Shown: positions 16,407 to 25,745 of the stretch, piece by piece
Position numbering within the stretch: position 1 is the stretch's first letter
Layout of the letters: each line of letters opens with the position of its first letter
Notes under the pieces: generated by a model
What the model saw: only the letters and a program-made list of their open reading frames with translations
What the model was told of the DNA's origin: nothing
Databases searched by the model: none
Source: CAIQPS01 sp963783835
GTDB taxonomy: Bacteria > Actinomycetota > Thermoleophilia > RBG-16-64-13
NCBI GenBank assembly: GCA_963783835.1
Contig: CAWAOX010000015.1
Location: forward strand, 434,001-498,000
Reading direction: 5' to 3'
DNA: 64,000 bases
Translations under genes and position numbers: made by a program

Positions 16407-16412
16407 GGGACG

Positions 16413-17177
16413 ATGCCACTTCTCAGCGTCCAGAGTGTCTCCAAGCGCTTCGGTGGTCTCGACGCCCTGAAGGAAGTGACGTTCACGGTGTACCGGGATC
16501 AGATCAAGGCGCTGATCGGGCCGAACGGGGCCGGCAAGACCACCTTGTTCAACATCGTCTCCGGCTCGTACCGGCCCACTGAGGGCCAGGTCCAGTTCGC
16601 CGGCGTCGACGTAGTCGGAAAGGCCCCTCACCGCATATGCCGCATGGGGATCGGCCGTACCTTCCAGCACAGCCTGGTGTTCGACGACATGACCGTCCTC
16701 GAGAACGTCACCGTCGGGCGGTATTCCCGCACGCGGGCCGGTCTCTTCTCGGCGGCCCTCACCCTTCCGCGCCATCGGAGGGAGGAGGCTGAGACGTTCA
16801 AGGCGGCGCACGAGGCCCTGAGGCGGGTAGGCCTGGACCACCTGGCCGGCGAGGCGGCCGAAAACCTTCCCATGGGCGAGCGCCACCTGCTCGAGATCGC
16901 TCGAGCCCTGGCGTCCGGGCCCCAATTGTTGCTGCTCGACGAGCCTGCCGCGGGGCTCAACGATGACGAAACCCGGCGTTTGGCGGATACTGTGAGGAAA
17001 ATTCGGGACGAAGGCATCACCGTGCTGCTGGTCGAGCACGACATGACCTTCGTCATGGAGATATCCGACGAGGTGGTGGTCCTCGACTACGGCAGGAAGA
17101 TAGCCGAAGGGCCGCCGTTGATGATCCAGAACAACGAAGAAGTGATCAAGGCGTATCTAGGGGAGGAACTGGAATGA
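16413..17177 (+). CDS. livG: Branched-chain amino acid ABC transporter ATPase LivG
   Basis: A 254-residue ABC ATPase. Walker A is GPNGAGKTT near residue 37, the signature segment reads LPMGERHLLEIARALA (a LivG-like variant of LSGGQ), Walker B is LLLLDEPAAGLN and the switch His is in VEHDM. The IGRTFQHSLVF Q-loop and the C-terminal EVIKAYLGE are LivG hallmarks. Starts with ATG 6 bases after livM and overlaps the livK start by 4 bases. Confidence 0.94.
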   Translation: MPLLSVQSVSKRFGGLDALKEVTFTVYRDQIKALIGPNGAGKTTLFNIVSGSYRPTEGQVQFAGVDVVGKAPHRICRMGIGRTFQHSLVFDDMTVLENVTVGRYSRTRAGLFSAALTLPRHRREEAETFKAAHEALRRVGLDHLAGEAAENLPMGERHLLEIARALASGPQLLLLDEPAAGLNDDETRRLADTVRKIRDEGITVLLVEHDMTFVMEISDEVVVLDYGRKIAEGPPLMIQNNEEVIKAYLGEELE

Positions 17178-18445
17178 GCAGGTCGATCAAGAGGAACAAT
17201 GGGGCGCGCACGATTCCCGGTATCAGTCTTGTGGTGCTGGTGGCGGCGGTTCTACTGGTGGCCCTGCTGGCCGCGGGCTGCGGCGGCGAGACGACCACGA
17301 CAACGGCAGGGGATACGGCCACTACCGCTGGTGCGACCCCGACCACCGCGGCGGCCGCGGCCCCCACCGGCGATCCTATCGTGATCGGGGCCATCGTCTC
17401 GGCCACCGGGCCGGGAGCCGCGTTGGGCGAGCAGGAGCGCAACACCCTGAAGATGCAGCAGGACCTCATCAATGCGGCCGGCGGCGTGCTGGGACGGCCG
17501 TTGGAGATCGTCATCGAAGACGACAAGAGCGATCCCAAAGAGGCGGTCACCGCGGCCAACAAGCTGCTGCAGCAGGATAAGGCAGTGGCGCTCATCGCCT
17601 CCACCATCTCGTCATCCACCTTGGCGGTCAAGGAGATAGCGGCGCAGAAGGGCGTGCCGCAAATGGCCATGGCGGCTGCGAACGACATCACCGACAAACC
17701 GCCGTTCGAGTGGATCTGGCGGACGCCCCAGAAGGACGCGCTCGCCGTCGAGAGGGCCCTCGGCTACATCGCCAACACCTTGAAGCTCAAGAAGATCGCG
17801 GTGCTCCACGACGAGAACGCGTTCGGTTCTTCGGGCAACGCCGAGATCGCCAAGCAGGCGCCGAGCTTCGGCCTCGAGGTCGTGGCCACGGAGTCGTACA
17901 AGACGAACGACACCGATATGACCGCGCAGCTGACCAAGATCAAGGGCAGCGACCCCGAAGTCCTCATCGTGTGGGGGACCAATCCGGGGCCGGCTCTCGT
18001 CGCCAAGAACATGAAGCAACTCGGCATGACCATCCCGTACGTCGGTAGCCACGGCATAGCCAACCAGACGTTCATCAAGCTGGCCGGTGACGCGGCGGAG
18101 GGCGTGGTCTTCCCGGCCGGGCGCCTCTTGGTGCCGAGTTCCATAACCGATCCGAGCCAGAAAGCGGTCACCGACAAGTTCATCAGTGATTACCAGGCCG
18201 CCTACGGCTCCCCGCCCAACCCGTTCGCGGGTTACGCGTTCGAGGCCATCACCATCTTGGCCGACGCGATCAAGAGGGCGGGCAGCACGGACGCCGCTGC
18301 CATCCAGGCCGCTCTCGATTCCACCACCGGGTTCCCCGGTCCCGACGGGCTCTACAACTACTCGAAGACCAACCACGACGGACTGGTGGCCTCCGACATG
18401 ATCATGGTCAAGATCCAGGGAGGCACCTGGGTGCTGGCCGAATAG
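17174..18445 (+). CDS. livK: Branched-chain amino acid ABC transporter substrate-binding lipoprotein LivK
   Basis: A 423-residue periplasmic-binding-protein type 1 lipoprotein. The signal sequence ends in a lipobox (LLAAGC), followed by a Thr/Ala-rich tether, then IVIGAIVSATGPGAALGEQE, LEIVIEDDKSDPKEAV and IAVLHDENAFGSSGN. It binds branched-chain amino acids or a related ligand outside the cell and feeds LivHM. The gene lies between livG and livF, an internal order less common than livK first. Ligand cannot be told from sequence. Confidence 0.92.
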   Translation: MSRSIKRNNGARTIPGISLVVLVAAVLLVALLAAGCGGETTTTTAGDTATTAGATPTTAAAAAPTGDPIVIGAIVSATGPGAALGEQERNTLKMQQDLINAAGGVLGRPLEIVIEDDKSDPKEAVTAANKLLQQDKAVALIASTISSSTLAVKEIAAQKGVPQMAMAAANDITDKPPFEWIWRTPQKDALAVERALGYIANTLKLKKIAVLHDENAFGSSGNAEIAKQAPSFGLEVVATESYKTNDTDMTAQLTKIKGSDPEVLIVWGTNPGPALVAKNMKQLGMTIPYVGSHGIANQTFIKLAGDAAEGVVFPAGRLLVPSSITDPSQKAVTDKFISDYQAAYGSPPNPFAGYAFEAITILADAIKRAGSTDAAAIQAALDSTTGFPGPDGLYNYSKTNHDGLVASDMIMVKIQGGTWVLAE

Positions 18446-18475
18446 CGAAGCATATCGGGCAGACGGGTGACGTAG

Positions 18476-19237
18476 GTGCTTGAACTTCAAGGCATCCGTG
18501 CCGGCTACGGGCGGATCGAGGTCCTCCATGGCCTCGATCTGTCCGTAGCCGAAGGCGAGATCATCACCGTCATCGGTGCGAACGGTGCCGGTAAGAGCAC
18601 CCTGCTCAAGGCCATCTCCGGAGTGGTCCGCCTCTCCGACGGCCGCATCACCCTCGACGGCGAGCGCCTGGACACCCTGGGTGTGGAGCAGATCGTCTCC
18701 CGTCGCCTGGTGCAGATCCCGGAAGGCAGGCAGCTCTTCGGACCACTGACGGTGGCGGAGAACCTTGCCCTCGGGTCTTACTCGCGGCGGCGGCGCGGCC
18801 TCCCGGTGCCCGAGCGGCTGAAGAAGGTCTTCGCCCTCTTCCCCCGGTTGGAAGAGCGTCAGGCGCAACAGGCGGGCACTCTTTCGGGCGGCGAGCAGCA
18901 GATGCTCGCCATCGGCCGCGCGTTGATGGCCGAGCCGCGCCTGCTGCTTCTGGACGAGCCGTCGATGGGGCTGGCGCCGATAGTCGTCCGCGACATCTTC
19001 GCCACGCTGCGCACGCTGAACGAGGAAGGCCTGACGCTGGTCCTCGTGGAGCAGGATGCCCGCATCGCTCTCAGCCTCGCCCACCGGGGGCTGGTGATGG
19101 AACGGGGGAGGATCGTGCTCGCCGATTCCGCCCAGGCATTGCTGGTCAACCCGGAGGTACAGGCCATCTACTTTGGCCAGCGCAGTGGGGGCGGGCGACA
19201 GAGCCGGTCCGCCGTGAAGACGTCCAGGGAGAAGTGA
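18476..19237 (+). CDS. livF: Branched-chain amino acid ABC transporter ATPase LivF
   Basis: A 253-residue second ATPase of the Liv importer. Walker A is GANGAGKST, the signature is LSGGEQQMLAIGRALM, Walker B is LLLLDEPSMGLAP, and the switch segment is VEQDA (Gln-Asp form typical of LivF). GTG start at 18476, confirmed by family alignment (LELQGIRAGYGRIEVLHG). The stop overlaps the ATG of the ligase gene (TGATG), so the two are translationally coupled. Confidence 0.94.
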   Translation: MLELQGIRAGYGRIEVLHGLDLSVAEGEIITVIGANGAGKSTLLKAISGVVRLSDGRITLDGERLDTLGVEQIVSRRLVQIPEGRQLFGPLTVAENLALGSYSRRRRGLPVPERLKKVFALFPRLEERQAQQAGTLSGGEQQMLAIGRALMAEPRLLLLDEPSMGLAPIVVRDIFATLRTLNEEGLTLVLVEQDARIALSLAHRGLVMERGRIVLADSAQALLVNPEVQAIYFGQRSGGGRQSRSAVKTSREK

Positions 19238-20547
19238 TGAACGAGATCTGGAACCCTGAGTACGAGACGATGAGCAGAGACGAGCTGCGCGAACTGCAGT
19301 TCAAGCGGCTGCAGATGACGCTGCGCTGGACCTACGAGAACGTTCCCTTCCATCACGACCGCTGGTCGGCCATGAAGCTCAAGCCGGGTGACATCCGGTC
19401 CTTGGAAGATCTGCGAAAGCTTCCCTTCACGGTCAAGAGCGACTTCAAGGCGGCGTATCCGTACGGGCTGTTCGCCCTGCCCTTGGAGAAGATCATCCGC
19501 ATCCATTCGACGTCGGGGACCATCTCGAACCCCACCGTGGTCGGCTACAGCCGGGGCGATCTCAATACCTGGTCGGAGTTGTGCGCCCGGGTGGCAGTGG
19601 CCGGCGGGGCCCGGTCCCACGACGTGGCCCAGATCAGCTTCGAATACGGGCTGACCACCGGGGCGTTCGGGATGCACGCGGGATTGGAGAGGGTGGGCGT
19701 CACCGTGGTGCCGGCCTCGACCGGGAACACGCAGCGCCAGTTGCAGATCATGCGGGACTTCAAGACCACGGTCCTCGTCGGCACGCCATCGTACGTGATG
19801 CACATGACCGAGGTGGCGCCTCAGCTCGGATACGACCTCAAGGCTCTCGATCTGCGGGTCGCGCTCCTCGGCTCCGAGCCGTGGACCAATCAGGTGCGCG
19901 ACGAGTTGGAGAAACGCACGGGTATGTCGGCCAGCGATATCTACGGGCTCTCGGAGGTCATCGGACCCGGGGTCTCCTACGAATGCTGGAACAAGGACGG
20001 CCTGCATGTCAACGAGGACCACTTCTTGGTGGAGGTGGTCGACCCGGCCACGGGAGAGCCGGTACCCGACGGCAAAGAAGGCGAACTGGTGTTCACCTCG
20101 CTGACCAAAGAGGCGCTCCCGGTTATCCGCTACCGCAGCGGCGATCTGGCCAGCGTCAGCGCCCGGCCCTGCGCGTGCGGAAGGGTGTTCGCCCGCCACA
20201 GCAAGGTGTACGCGCGTACCGACGACATGCTCATCATCCGCGGCGTCAACGTCTATCCCGCCTCCATCGAGGCCGTGCTTCAGGACATCGAAGGCGTCGA
20301 GCCCCGGTACCGGATCATCGTGTTCCGCGAAGGCGCCCTCGACCAGATCGAGATCCAGATCGAGGTGGAGTCGTCCTTCATGGCCGACACGGTCCGCAAG
20401 CTGCAGAGCTTCCAGCACAACGTCGAAGAACGGATGCGGCAAGAGCTGGGCATACGGCCCCGGGTGCGGCTTGTAGAGCCGAAAACCATCCCCGACACGC
20501 CCGGCCGGCGGAGCCCGGTGATCGACGATCGCGACAGGGTCGGGTAG
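19237..20547 (+). CDS. paaK: Phenylacetate-CoA ligase-like AMP-forming enzyme
   Basis: A 436-residue member of the PaaK branch of the ANL superfamily. It shows the P-loop-like STSGTISNPTVVGYS, the mid-domain SDIYGLSEVIGPG, the aspartate motif YRSGDLA, and the C-terminal DDMLIIRGVNVYP. A cluster CACGR may bind metal. It would activate phenylacetate or another aryl acid as a CoA thioester. ATG 19237 is chosen over the adjoining GTG at 19234. Coupling to the Liv importer and an ACT protein suggests handling of aromatic amino-acid products. indolepyruvate ferredoxin oxidoreductase genes, frequent partners, are absent here. Confidence 0.88.
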   Translation: MNEIWNPEYETMSRDELRELQFKRLQMTLRWTYENVPFHHDRWSAMKLKPGDIRSLEDLRKLPFTVKSDFKAAYPYGLFALPLEKIIRIHSTSGTISNPTVVGYSRGDLNTWSELCARVAVAGGARSHDVAQISFEYGLTTGAFGMHAGLERVGVTVVPASTGNTQRQLQIMRDFKTTVLVGTPSYVMHMTEVAPQLGYDLKALDLRVALLGSEPWTNQVRDELEKRTGMSASDIYGLSEVIGPGVSYECWNKDGLHVNEDHFLVEVVDPATGEPVPDGKEGELVFTSLTKEALPVIRYRSGDLASVSARPCACGRVFARHSKVYARTDDMLIIRGVNVYPASIEAVLQDIEGVEPRYRIIVFREGALDQIEIQIEVESSFMADTVRKLQSFQHNVEERMRQELGIRPRVRLVEPKTIPDTPGRRSPVIDDRDRVG

Positions 20548-20630
20548 AGCGTATCTGGTACACTGCCCGGACGGCACTAGAAGGGCGGCCATGACCGCCT
20601 TGGCAGCGATAGTCCTGGAGGTCAAAAGCG

Positions 20631-21842
20631 GTGGAGAATCATGAATTCCTGTTCACGTCGGAGTCGGTGAGCGAAGGGCATCCCGACAAGATAGCCGACC
20701 AGATCTCGGACGCCGTGCTCGACGCGGTCCTGCGGGACGACCCGAATGGTCACGTGGCCTGCGAGACGCTGATAACCACAGGTTTGGTGGTCGTCTCCGG
20801 CGAGATCAGCACGACTACCTATGTGGATGTGCCCTCCCTGGTCCGCAAGACTATCGAGCGCATAGGCTACACTCGCGCCAAATACGGCTTCGACGCCTCG
20901 ACCTGCGGCATCATCACCACTCTCCACGAGCAGTCTCCGGACATCGCCCAGGGAGTGCGCGCGGCGCTCGAATGCCGGGTCGATCCCAGCGACCAGGATG
21001 CCATGGACTGCCAGGGCGCCGGCGATCAGGGGATGATGTTCGGTTACGCTTGTCGGGATACCGCCGAGCTCATGCCCATGCCCATCTCGCTCGCGCACCG
21101 CTTGGTGCACCGCCTGAGCGAAGTGCGCAAGGGCTGCGTGGTCCCCTATCTGCGGCCCGACAGCAAGAGCCAGGTGACGGTCAAGTACTCTCACGGCAAG
21201 CCGGAGTTCATAACCGCCGTGGTCCTCTCCACACAGCATGCGGACGGCATCGACATAGACACCTTGATGAGGCCCGACCTGATCGAGCACGTCATCCGGC
21301 CGGTCCTGCCCGAAGGTCTCTACGACCCGGAGTTCAAAAAGACCAAGCTGTACGTCAACCCTACCGGCAAGTTCGTGATCGGCGGCCCGATGGGCGATAC
21401 CGGTCTTACCGGGCGCAAGATCATCGTGGATACGTACGGAGGGTTCGGGCGGCACGGCGGCGGGGCCTTCTCGGGAAAAGACCCGTCCAAAGTCGACCGA
21501 TCCGCGGCCTACGCCGCGCGGTATGTCGCGAAGAACGTAGTCGCGGCAGGACTGGCCGATCGGTGCGAGGTGGAGATCGCGTACGCCATCGGCGTGGCTC
21601 ATCCGGTGAGCGTGATGGTCGAGTGCTTCGGGACCGAGAACGTGAGCCAGAACACCATTCAGGAACTGGTGCTCAGCCACTTCGACCTGCGCCCGGCCGC
21701 CATCATCCGCGACCTCAGACTGCTCCGGCCTATCTACGAGAAGACCGCCGCTTACGGCCACTTCGGCCGCGAGGACGCCGATTTCACATGGGAGAGCACG
21801 GACAAGGCCGAGGCCCTTCGCAGCGACGCGGGTCTGAACTAG
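20631..21842 (+). CDS. metK: S-adenosylmethionine synthase
   Basis: A 403-residue enzyme making S-adenosylmethionine from methionine and ATP. Signatures include TSESVSEGHPDKIADQISDAVLDA, GAGDQGMMFGYAC (ATP binding), and GGGAFSGKDPSKVDRSAAY. Start is GTG 20631 with CTGGAGG upstream. The 83-base space before it contains a TACACT-like -10 and a small GGCGG/CCGCC stem but no recognisable SAM riboswitch. priA follows. Confidence 0.96.
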   Translation: MENHEFLFTSESVSEGHPDKIADQISDAVLDAVLRDDPNGHVACETLITTGLVVVSGEISTTTYVDVPSLVRKTIERIGYTRAKYGFDASTCGIITTLHEQSPDIAQGVRAALECRVDPSDQDAMDCQGAGDQGMMFGYACRDTAELMPMPISLAHRLVHRLSEVRKGCVVPYLRPDSKSQVTVKYSHGKPEFITAVVLSTQHADGIDIDTLMRPDLIEHVIRPVLPEGLYDPEFKKTKLYVNPTGKFVIGGPMGDTGLTGRKIIVDTYGGFGRHGGGAFSGKDPSKVDRSAAYAARYVAKNVVAAGLADRCEVEIAYAIGVAHPVSVMVECFGTENVSQNTIQELVLSHFDLRPAAIIRDLRLLRPIYEKTAAYGHFGREDADFTWESTDKAEALRSDAGLN

Positions 21843-21905
21843 GCGGTCTTCCGCGCAATAGAGCGGCGGGGCCGGCGTATCCACCGCGGGTCGCTGGAGG
21901 AAAAG

Positions 21906-24161
21906 GTGGCGCCTAGCAGGGTCGAGGATAGCGGGCGGATAGCCCGGGTCGTCGTCCTTTTGCGGCTGCATCACCTGGGGGACCGGCAGTTCGACTACGT
22001 CATCCCCGAGCACTTGGCCGACGCGCTCTCGGTCGGATCTGTCGTGACCGTGCCGTTCGGCAAGCGGACCGCCCGGGCGGTCGTTATCGCCATCGCCGCG
22101 CGAGCCGAGGTGCCCGAAGGGGGGCTCCGCGCTATCGAGGCGGTCGGCCCGGATCGGATCCCCGAAGAGCTCCTTGACCTCGCCCAGGCTATGGCCAAAC
22201 GATACCTCTGTTCGCTCGAGTCCTGCCTTCGTCTGGTCGCTCCCGTCGGCAGCGCGAGCGGGCGAGGCGCGAAGGTGTCGACCCGCAGGGACCTGGTGGC
22301 GCGGCTTCCCTACCCGGACCCGGCGGTCGCTGCCAAGCTCACCGCGAAGCAGGAGAAGGTGCTGCAAGCCATCCCGGCGGAGGGCGTCTCCAAGAAGGTG
22401 CTTTGCGAACTGGCCGGCGTGGGTAGGGGGGTGCTCGACACGCTCGAGAAGAAGGGTCTCGTCGAGTTCCGAGAGGTGGGGGCGGAGGGCGAAGACACCG
22501 AGGCCACACAGGCGATCGGGGCCACCTTGGCTGCCGACGCGCCGGGCGATGGCGGTGAGGCGGGCTCTCCTCATACTCTGTGGCCGGATCAGGCGCGGTC
22601 GGTCGATGATCTTAGTGCCGCACTTGACGAACCTGGGTTCTCGCCCCGCCTACTCTGGGGGGTGACCGGGAGCGGCAAGACCGAAGTCTATCTGCGCCTG
22701 ATAGAGCACGCTCTCAAGACCGGGAGAGGAGCCATCCTGCTCGTGCCCGAGATCGCCCTCACGCCGCAGACTATCCAACGGGTCAAGACCCGCTTCGGCA
22801 GCCGGGTCGGGGTGTTCCACAGCGGGCTTCCGCTCGGGGAGCGCGTGCGGGAATACCGGCGGGTAGCCTCGGGGAAGGCGCCGATCGTGGTCGGCGCGCG
22901 CTCGGGTGTGTTCGCCCCGGTCAAAGACCTGGGTCTGATCATTATCGACGAAGCGCACGACAACTCCTACAAGCAGGAGGAAGAGCCGAGGTACCGGGTG
23001 AAGACCGTGGCGGAGCTGCGCTTGGCGGAGAGGGGAGGGCTGCTGCTGGAGGGGAGCGCGACGCCGGCGGTAGAGAGCATGGTGAGCGTGGAGCACCGGG
23101 TGCGCCTGACGCGCCGCGCTGCCGGGACGCATCCGGAGATAGAGGTGGTCGACATGAGGCGCCAGGGTGCGGGTCTCCTGCTGGCCCCTCGTTCGCGTGA
23201 GGCGCTTGCCGAAGTGCTGCGCCGCGGCGAACAATCGATCATCCTGCTCAATCGCCGCGGCTACGCGGGCTATGTGTACTGTGACGCCTGCGGCCACGTG
23301 CAGATGTGCACGGATTGCGAGCTGTCCCTGACCTATCACCGGCGTTCTCGCCAGTTGCTGTGCCATCACTGCGGCCGGGCTTACTCGCAGCCGGCCGCCT
23401 GTCCGAAATGCGGCGAAGCGCCGCTCACGCGGGCTTCGCCGGGCACCGAACGGCTCGACCGGGAGTTGCGCGCCCTCGTTCCGGGGGAGCAGGTGTTCCG
23501 CATGGACTCCGACGTGACGGGCACCGGCGCCCGGGTGCAGACCGCACTGGACGGCTTCGCCGCGGCCCGGCCCGCGGTCCTGGTCGGCACCCAGATGGTG
23601 GCCAAGGGCCACGACTTTCCCGATGTGACTCTGGTGATCGTGGCCGATGCCGACGTGGGGCTTTACGTCCCGGACTTCCGCGCGGGCGAGAAGACGTTCC
23701 AGCTATTGACGCAGGTGGCCGGCCGGGCCGGGCGCGCGGAGCGCCCCGGCCGAGTGCTGGTGCAGACCTCGAATCCGGACGTGCCGTGCATCCGCATGGC
23801 GCTGGCAGGGGACGAGGAGGCCTTCTACCGGGAAGAGCTGGGCATCAGGGAGCGCCTTGGCTATCCGCCGTACGCGGAACTGATACGGCTGGTCACTTCC
23901 TCGGCGCACCCGGAGAGGGCCCAGGCGGCCGGCCGGCATCTGGTGGAACGGCTCGAGCCCTACTTCCCGGCCGTTGAACTGCACGGTCCGGCGCCGCTGC
24001 TTCGTTTGCGGGGGCGGCACCGGTGGCAGGTGATGGTGGCGGCCCGCCAGGGAGAGCGGGCGCGGACTATAATAGGGCAGGCGCTCGCACAGCTGCAGGA
24101 GCCGTACCGGCGCCGTGGCGTCGTCCTTCTGGTCGATGTCGATCCCCTGTCTTTCAGCTAG
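21906..24161 (+). CDS. priA: Primosomal replication-restart helicase PriA
   Basis: A 751-residue protein with the PriA 3'-binding domain at the N-terminus (RQFDYVIPEHL), Walker A GVTGSGKTEVYLR near residue 250, a DEAH box (IIDEAHDNSYKQEE), and the zinc region with eight cysteines (YCDACGHVQMCTDCE through CPKCGEAP). Unlike many actinobacterial PriA forms, the helicase motifs look intact, including a C-terminal QVAGRAGR motif VI. It restarts stalled replication forks. GTG start after GGAGGAAAAG. Leads the run priA-def-fmt-rpe, a common order. Confidence 0.95.
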   Translation: MAPSRVEDSGRIARVVVLLRLHHLGDRQFDYVIPEHLADALSVGSVVTVPFGKRTARAVVIAIAARAEVPEGGLRAIEAVGPDRIPEELLDLAQAMAKRYLCSLESCLRLVAPVGSASGRGAKVSTRRDLVARLPYPDPAVAAKLTAKQEKVLQAIPAEGVSKKVLCELAGVGRGVLDTLEKKGLVEFREVGAEGEDTEATQAIGATLAADAPGDGGEAGSPHTLWPDQARSVDDLSAALDEPGFSPRLLWGVTGSGKTEVYLRLIEHALKTGRGAILLVPEIALTPQTIQRVKTRFGSRVGVFHSGLPLGERVREYRRVASGKAPIVVGARSGVFAPVKDLGLIIIDEAHDNSYKQEEEPRYRVKTVAELRLAERGGLLLEGSATPAVESMVSVEHRVRLTRRAAGTHPEIEVVDMRRQGAGLLLAPRSREALAEVLRRGEQSIILLNRRGYAGYVYCDACGHVQMCTDCELSLTYHRRSRQLLCHHCGRAYSQPAACPKCGEAPLTRASPGTERLDRELRALVPGEQVFRMDSDVTGTGARVQTALDGFAAARPAVLVGTQMVAKGHDFPDVTLVIVADADVGLYVPDFRAGEKTFQLLTQVAGRAGRAERPGRVLVQTSNPDVPCIRMALAGDEEAFYREELGIRERLGYPPYAELIRLVTSSAHPERAQAAGRHLVERLEPYFPAVELHGPAPLLRLRGRHRWQVMVAARQGERARTIIGQALAQLQEPYRRRGVVLLVDVDPLSFS

Positions 24162-24187
24162 CCTGACTCAGGAGCGGTGAGGCCGGA

Positions 24188-24739
24188 ATGGCACGCAAAG
24201 ATAAGTCACGTCGAGGAGGCAGCGTGGAAGCGCCGCTCGAGCGTCTGCGTACGCTGGGCGATCCGGCCCTCCGGCAGCGCACCAACGTCGTCACCGTCTT
24301 CGATGCCCGGCTGCAGAAGCTTGCTTCAGTGATGCTCGAGGTGATGCACCGGGAAGAGGGGGTAGGTCTGGCCGCCCCCCAGATCGGGGTGCTGAGCCGG
24401 ATCATGGTCTGGAGAGACCCCGAGCACGAGGACGAAGAGTACGTCTTCGTGAACCCCGAGATCGTCTTCCGTTCGGAGGAATGCACCAGCGCGTCTGAGG
24501 GCTGCCTGTCGGTGCCCGGATGCATGGTCGAAGTCTCGAGGTGCGACCAGGTCACGGTGCACGCGCAGGACCTTTACGGCACCGCGCTCGAGTTGGAGGC
24601 GGAGGGGATGGTGGCCCGGATCATGCAGCACGAGATCGACCACCTCGACGGCCGGCTCATACTCGACCGTGCCGCCCCCGAGGAACGGCGCCGGGTCCTC
24701 AAGGAGCTCCGCGAGCGTTCCCTGGAAATGGACGCGTGA
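24188..24739 (+). CDS. def: Peptide deformylase
   Basis: A 183-residue metalloenzyme removing the formyl group from new proteins. All three family motifs are present: GVGLAAPQIG, EGCLSVPG (Cys metal ligand) and QHEIDHLDG (two His ligands and catalytic Glu). The N-terminal 15 residues are basic and longer than usual. The stop overlaps the fmt GTG by 4 bases, as expected for the functional pair. Confidence 0.95.
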   Translation: MARKDKSRRGGSVEAPLERLRTLGDPALRQRTNVVTVFDARLQKLASVMLEVMHREEGVGLAAPQIGVLSRIMVWRDPEHEDEEYVFVNPEIVFRSEECTSASEGCLSVPGCMVEVSRCDQVTVHAQDLYGTALELEAEGMVARIMQHEIDHLDGRLILDRAAPEERRRVLKELRERSLEMDA

Positions 24740-25726
24740 ACTTCGCATTCGCAGGCGCCCCGGATTTCGCCGCCTGGACCCTCGAACACCTGGCGAGCCT
24801 CGACCGTCGTCCCAGCCTGGTCATCTCGCAGCCCGACCGGCCGGTAGGCCGGGGACGGCGCAGGGCCGCGCCTGCGGCAGCTATCGTTGCTCAGCGTCTG
24901 GGCTTGGACCTCATCCAGCCCGACGATATCAATGCTCCTGAGGTCGTCGATCGCCTGCGGTCCGCCGGCGCCGAGGTCCTGGTGGTCGCCGCATTCGGCC
25001 AGATACTAAGGAAGGGGCTTCTCGATTCCCTTCTGTGCGTGAACGTCCACGCGTCGCTGCTGCCTGCCTGGCGCGGGGCGGCTCCGATCGAACGGGCGCT
25101 GGCGGCCGGCGAGGCGTGCACGGGGGTCACCATCATGCGGATAACCGAGGCCCTCGATTCCGGGCCCTGGGCGTCGCAGACCTCGTTCTCCATGGGCTTG
25201 CGCGACGACGCCGGCTCGGTCACCCGGGCACTCGCCTTCCTGGGTGCGCTAAGTCTGGATGCAGGTGCTCACAGGCCTGGACGACGGGACGGTGGTGTGG
25301 ACCGAACAGCAGGGGGAGCACGCCTACGCAGAGAAACTGAGCTGGAAGGACTGCCTGCTCGACACCGAGAGATCTGCACGATGCGTGCACGACCGGGTCC
25401 GCTCTCTCAGCCCCAGGGTGGGAGCACGCTTCAAGAGCGGTGACCTTCAATTCAAAGTTTGGCGGACTTGGCCGTATGGCATGCCGGGGCTCGAGGCGTC
25501 GCCGGCCGAAGCGGCACATATCGCCGGCCGGCCGGGCGAGATCGCGATAGCAGGCGAGCGGCTTTTTGTAGGGTGCGGCGAAGGCGTGCTCCAGGTGCTG
25601 AGCGTGCAGCCCGATGGGCGGAACGCGATGAGCGCGGCGGCTTTTCTCAGGGGCTATGGGGCCCGGCTGGGCCGGCGGATCGAAGCGGCGAGCGGGGGCT
25701 GCGAGCCCGCTGCCGATGGCGGCTAG
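24736..25726 (+). pseudogene. fmt: Methionyl-tRNA formyltransferase with one apparent frameshift
   Basis: Fmt adds a formyl group to initiator Met-tRNA. GTG 24736 overlaps the def stop. Residues 1-173 read as a good catalytic domain (FAFAGAPDFAAW, SQPDRPVGRGRR, NVHASLLPAWRGAAP with catalytic Asn/His, and ALDSGP). At about 25257 the frame breaks in CTGGATG; removing one G joins it to the frame that continues MQVLTGLDDGTV and the C-terminal domain to 25726, about 329 residues in all. As read, the first frame would end at 25443 after junk. All key residues are kept and the partner def is intact, so a base-calling error is my first guess. Confidence 0.85.
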
Positions 25727-25745
25727 AGACCAAAGGGAGGCAGCG

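Noticed and set aside
15141..17039. 632-codon open frame on the minus strand across livH/livM/livG
   Set aside because: It lies antisense to three clear transporter genes, has no recognisable motifs, and its His/Arg/Asp/Gln-rich make-up is typical of shadow frames in GC-rich DNA.
20548..20630. SAM riboswitch before metK
   Set aside because: Only 83 bases, with one small stem and none of the SAM-I, II or IV core motifs.
20622..22574. 650-codon minus-strand open frame over metK and priA
   Set aside because: Antisense to two highly conserved genes and low-complexity; a GC-rich shadow.
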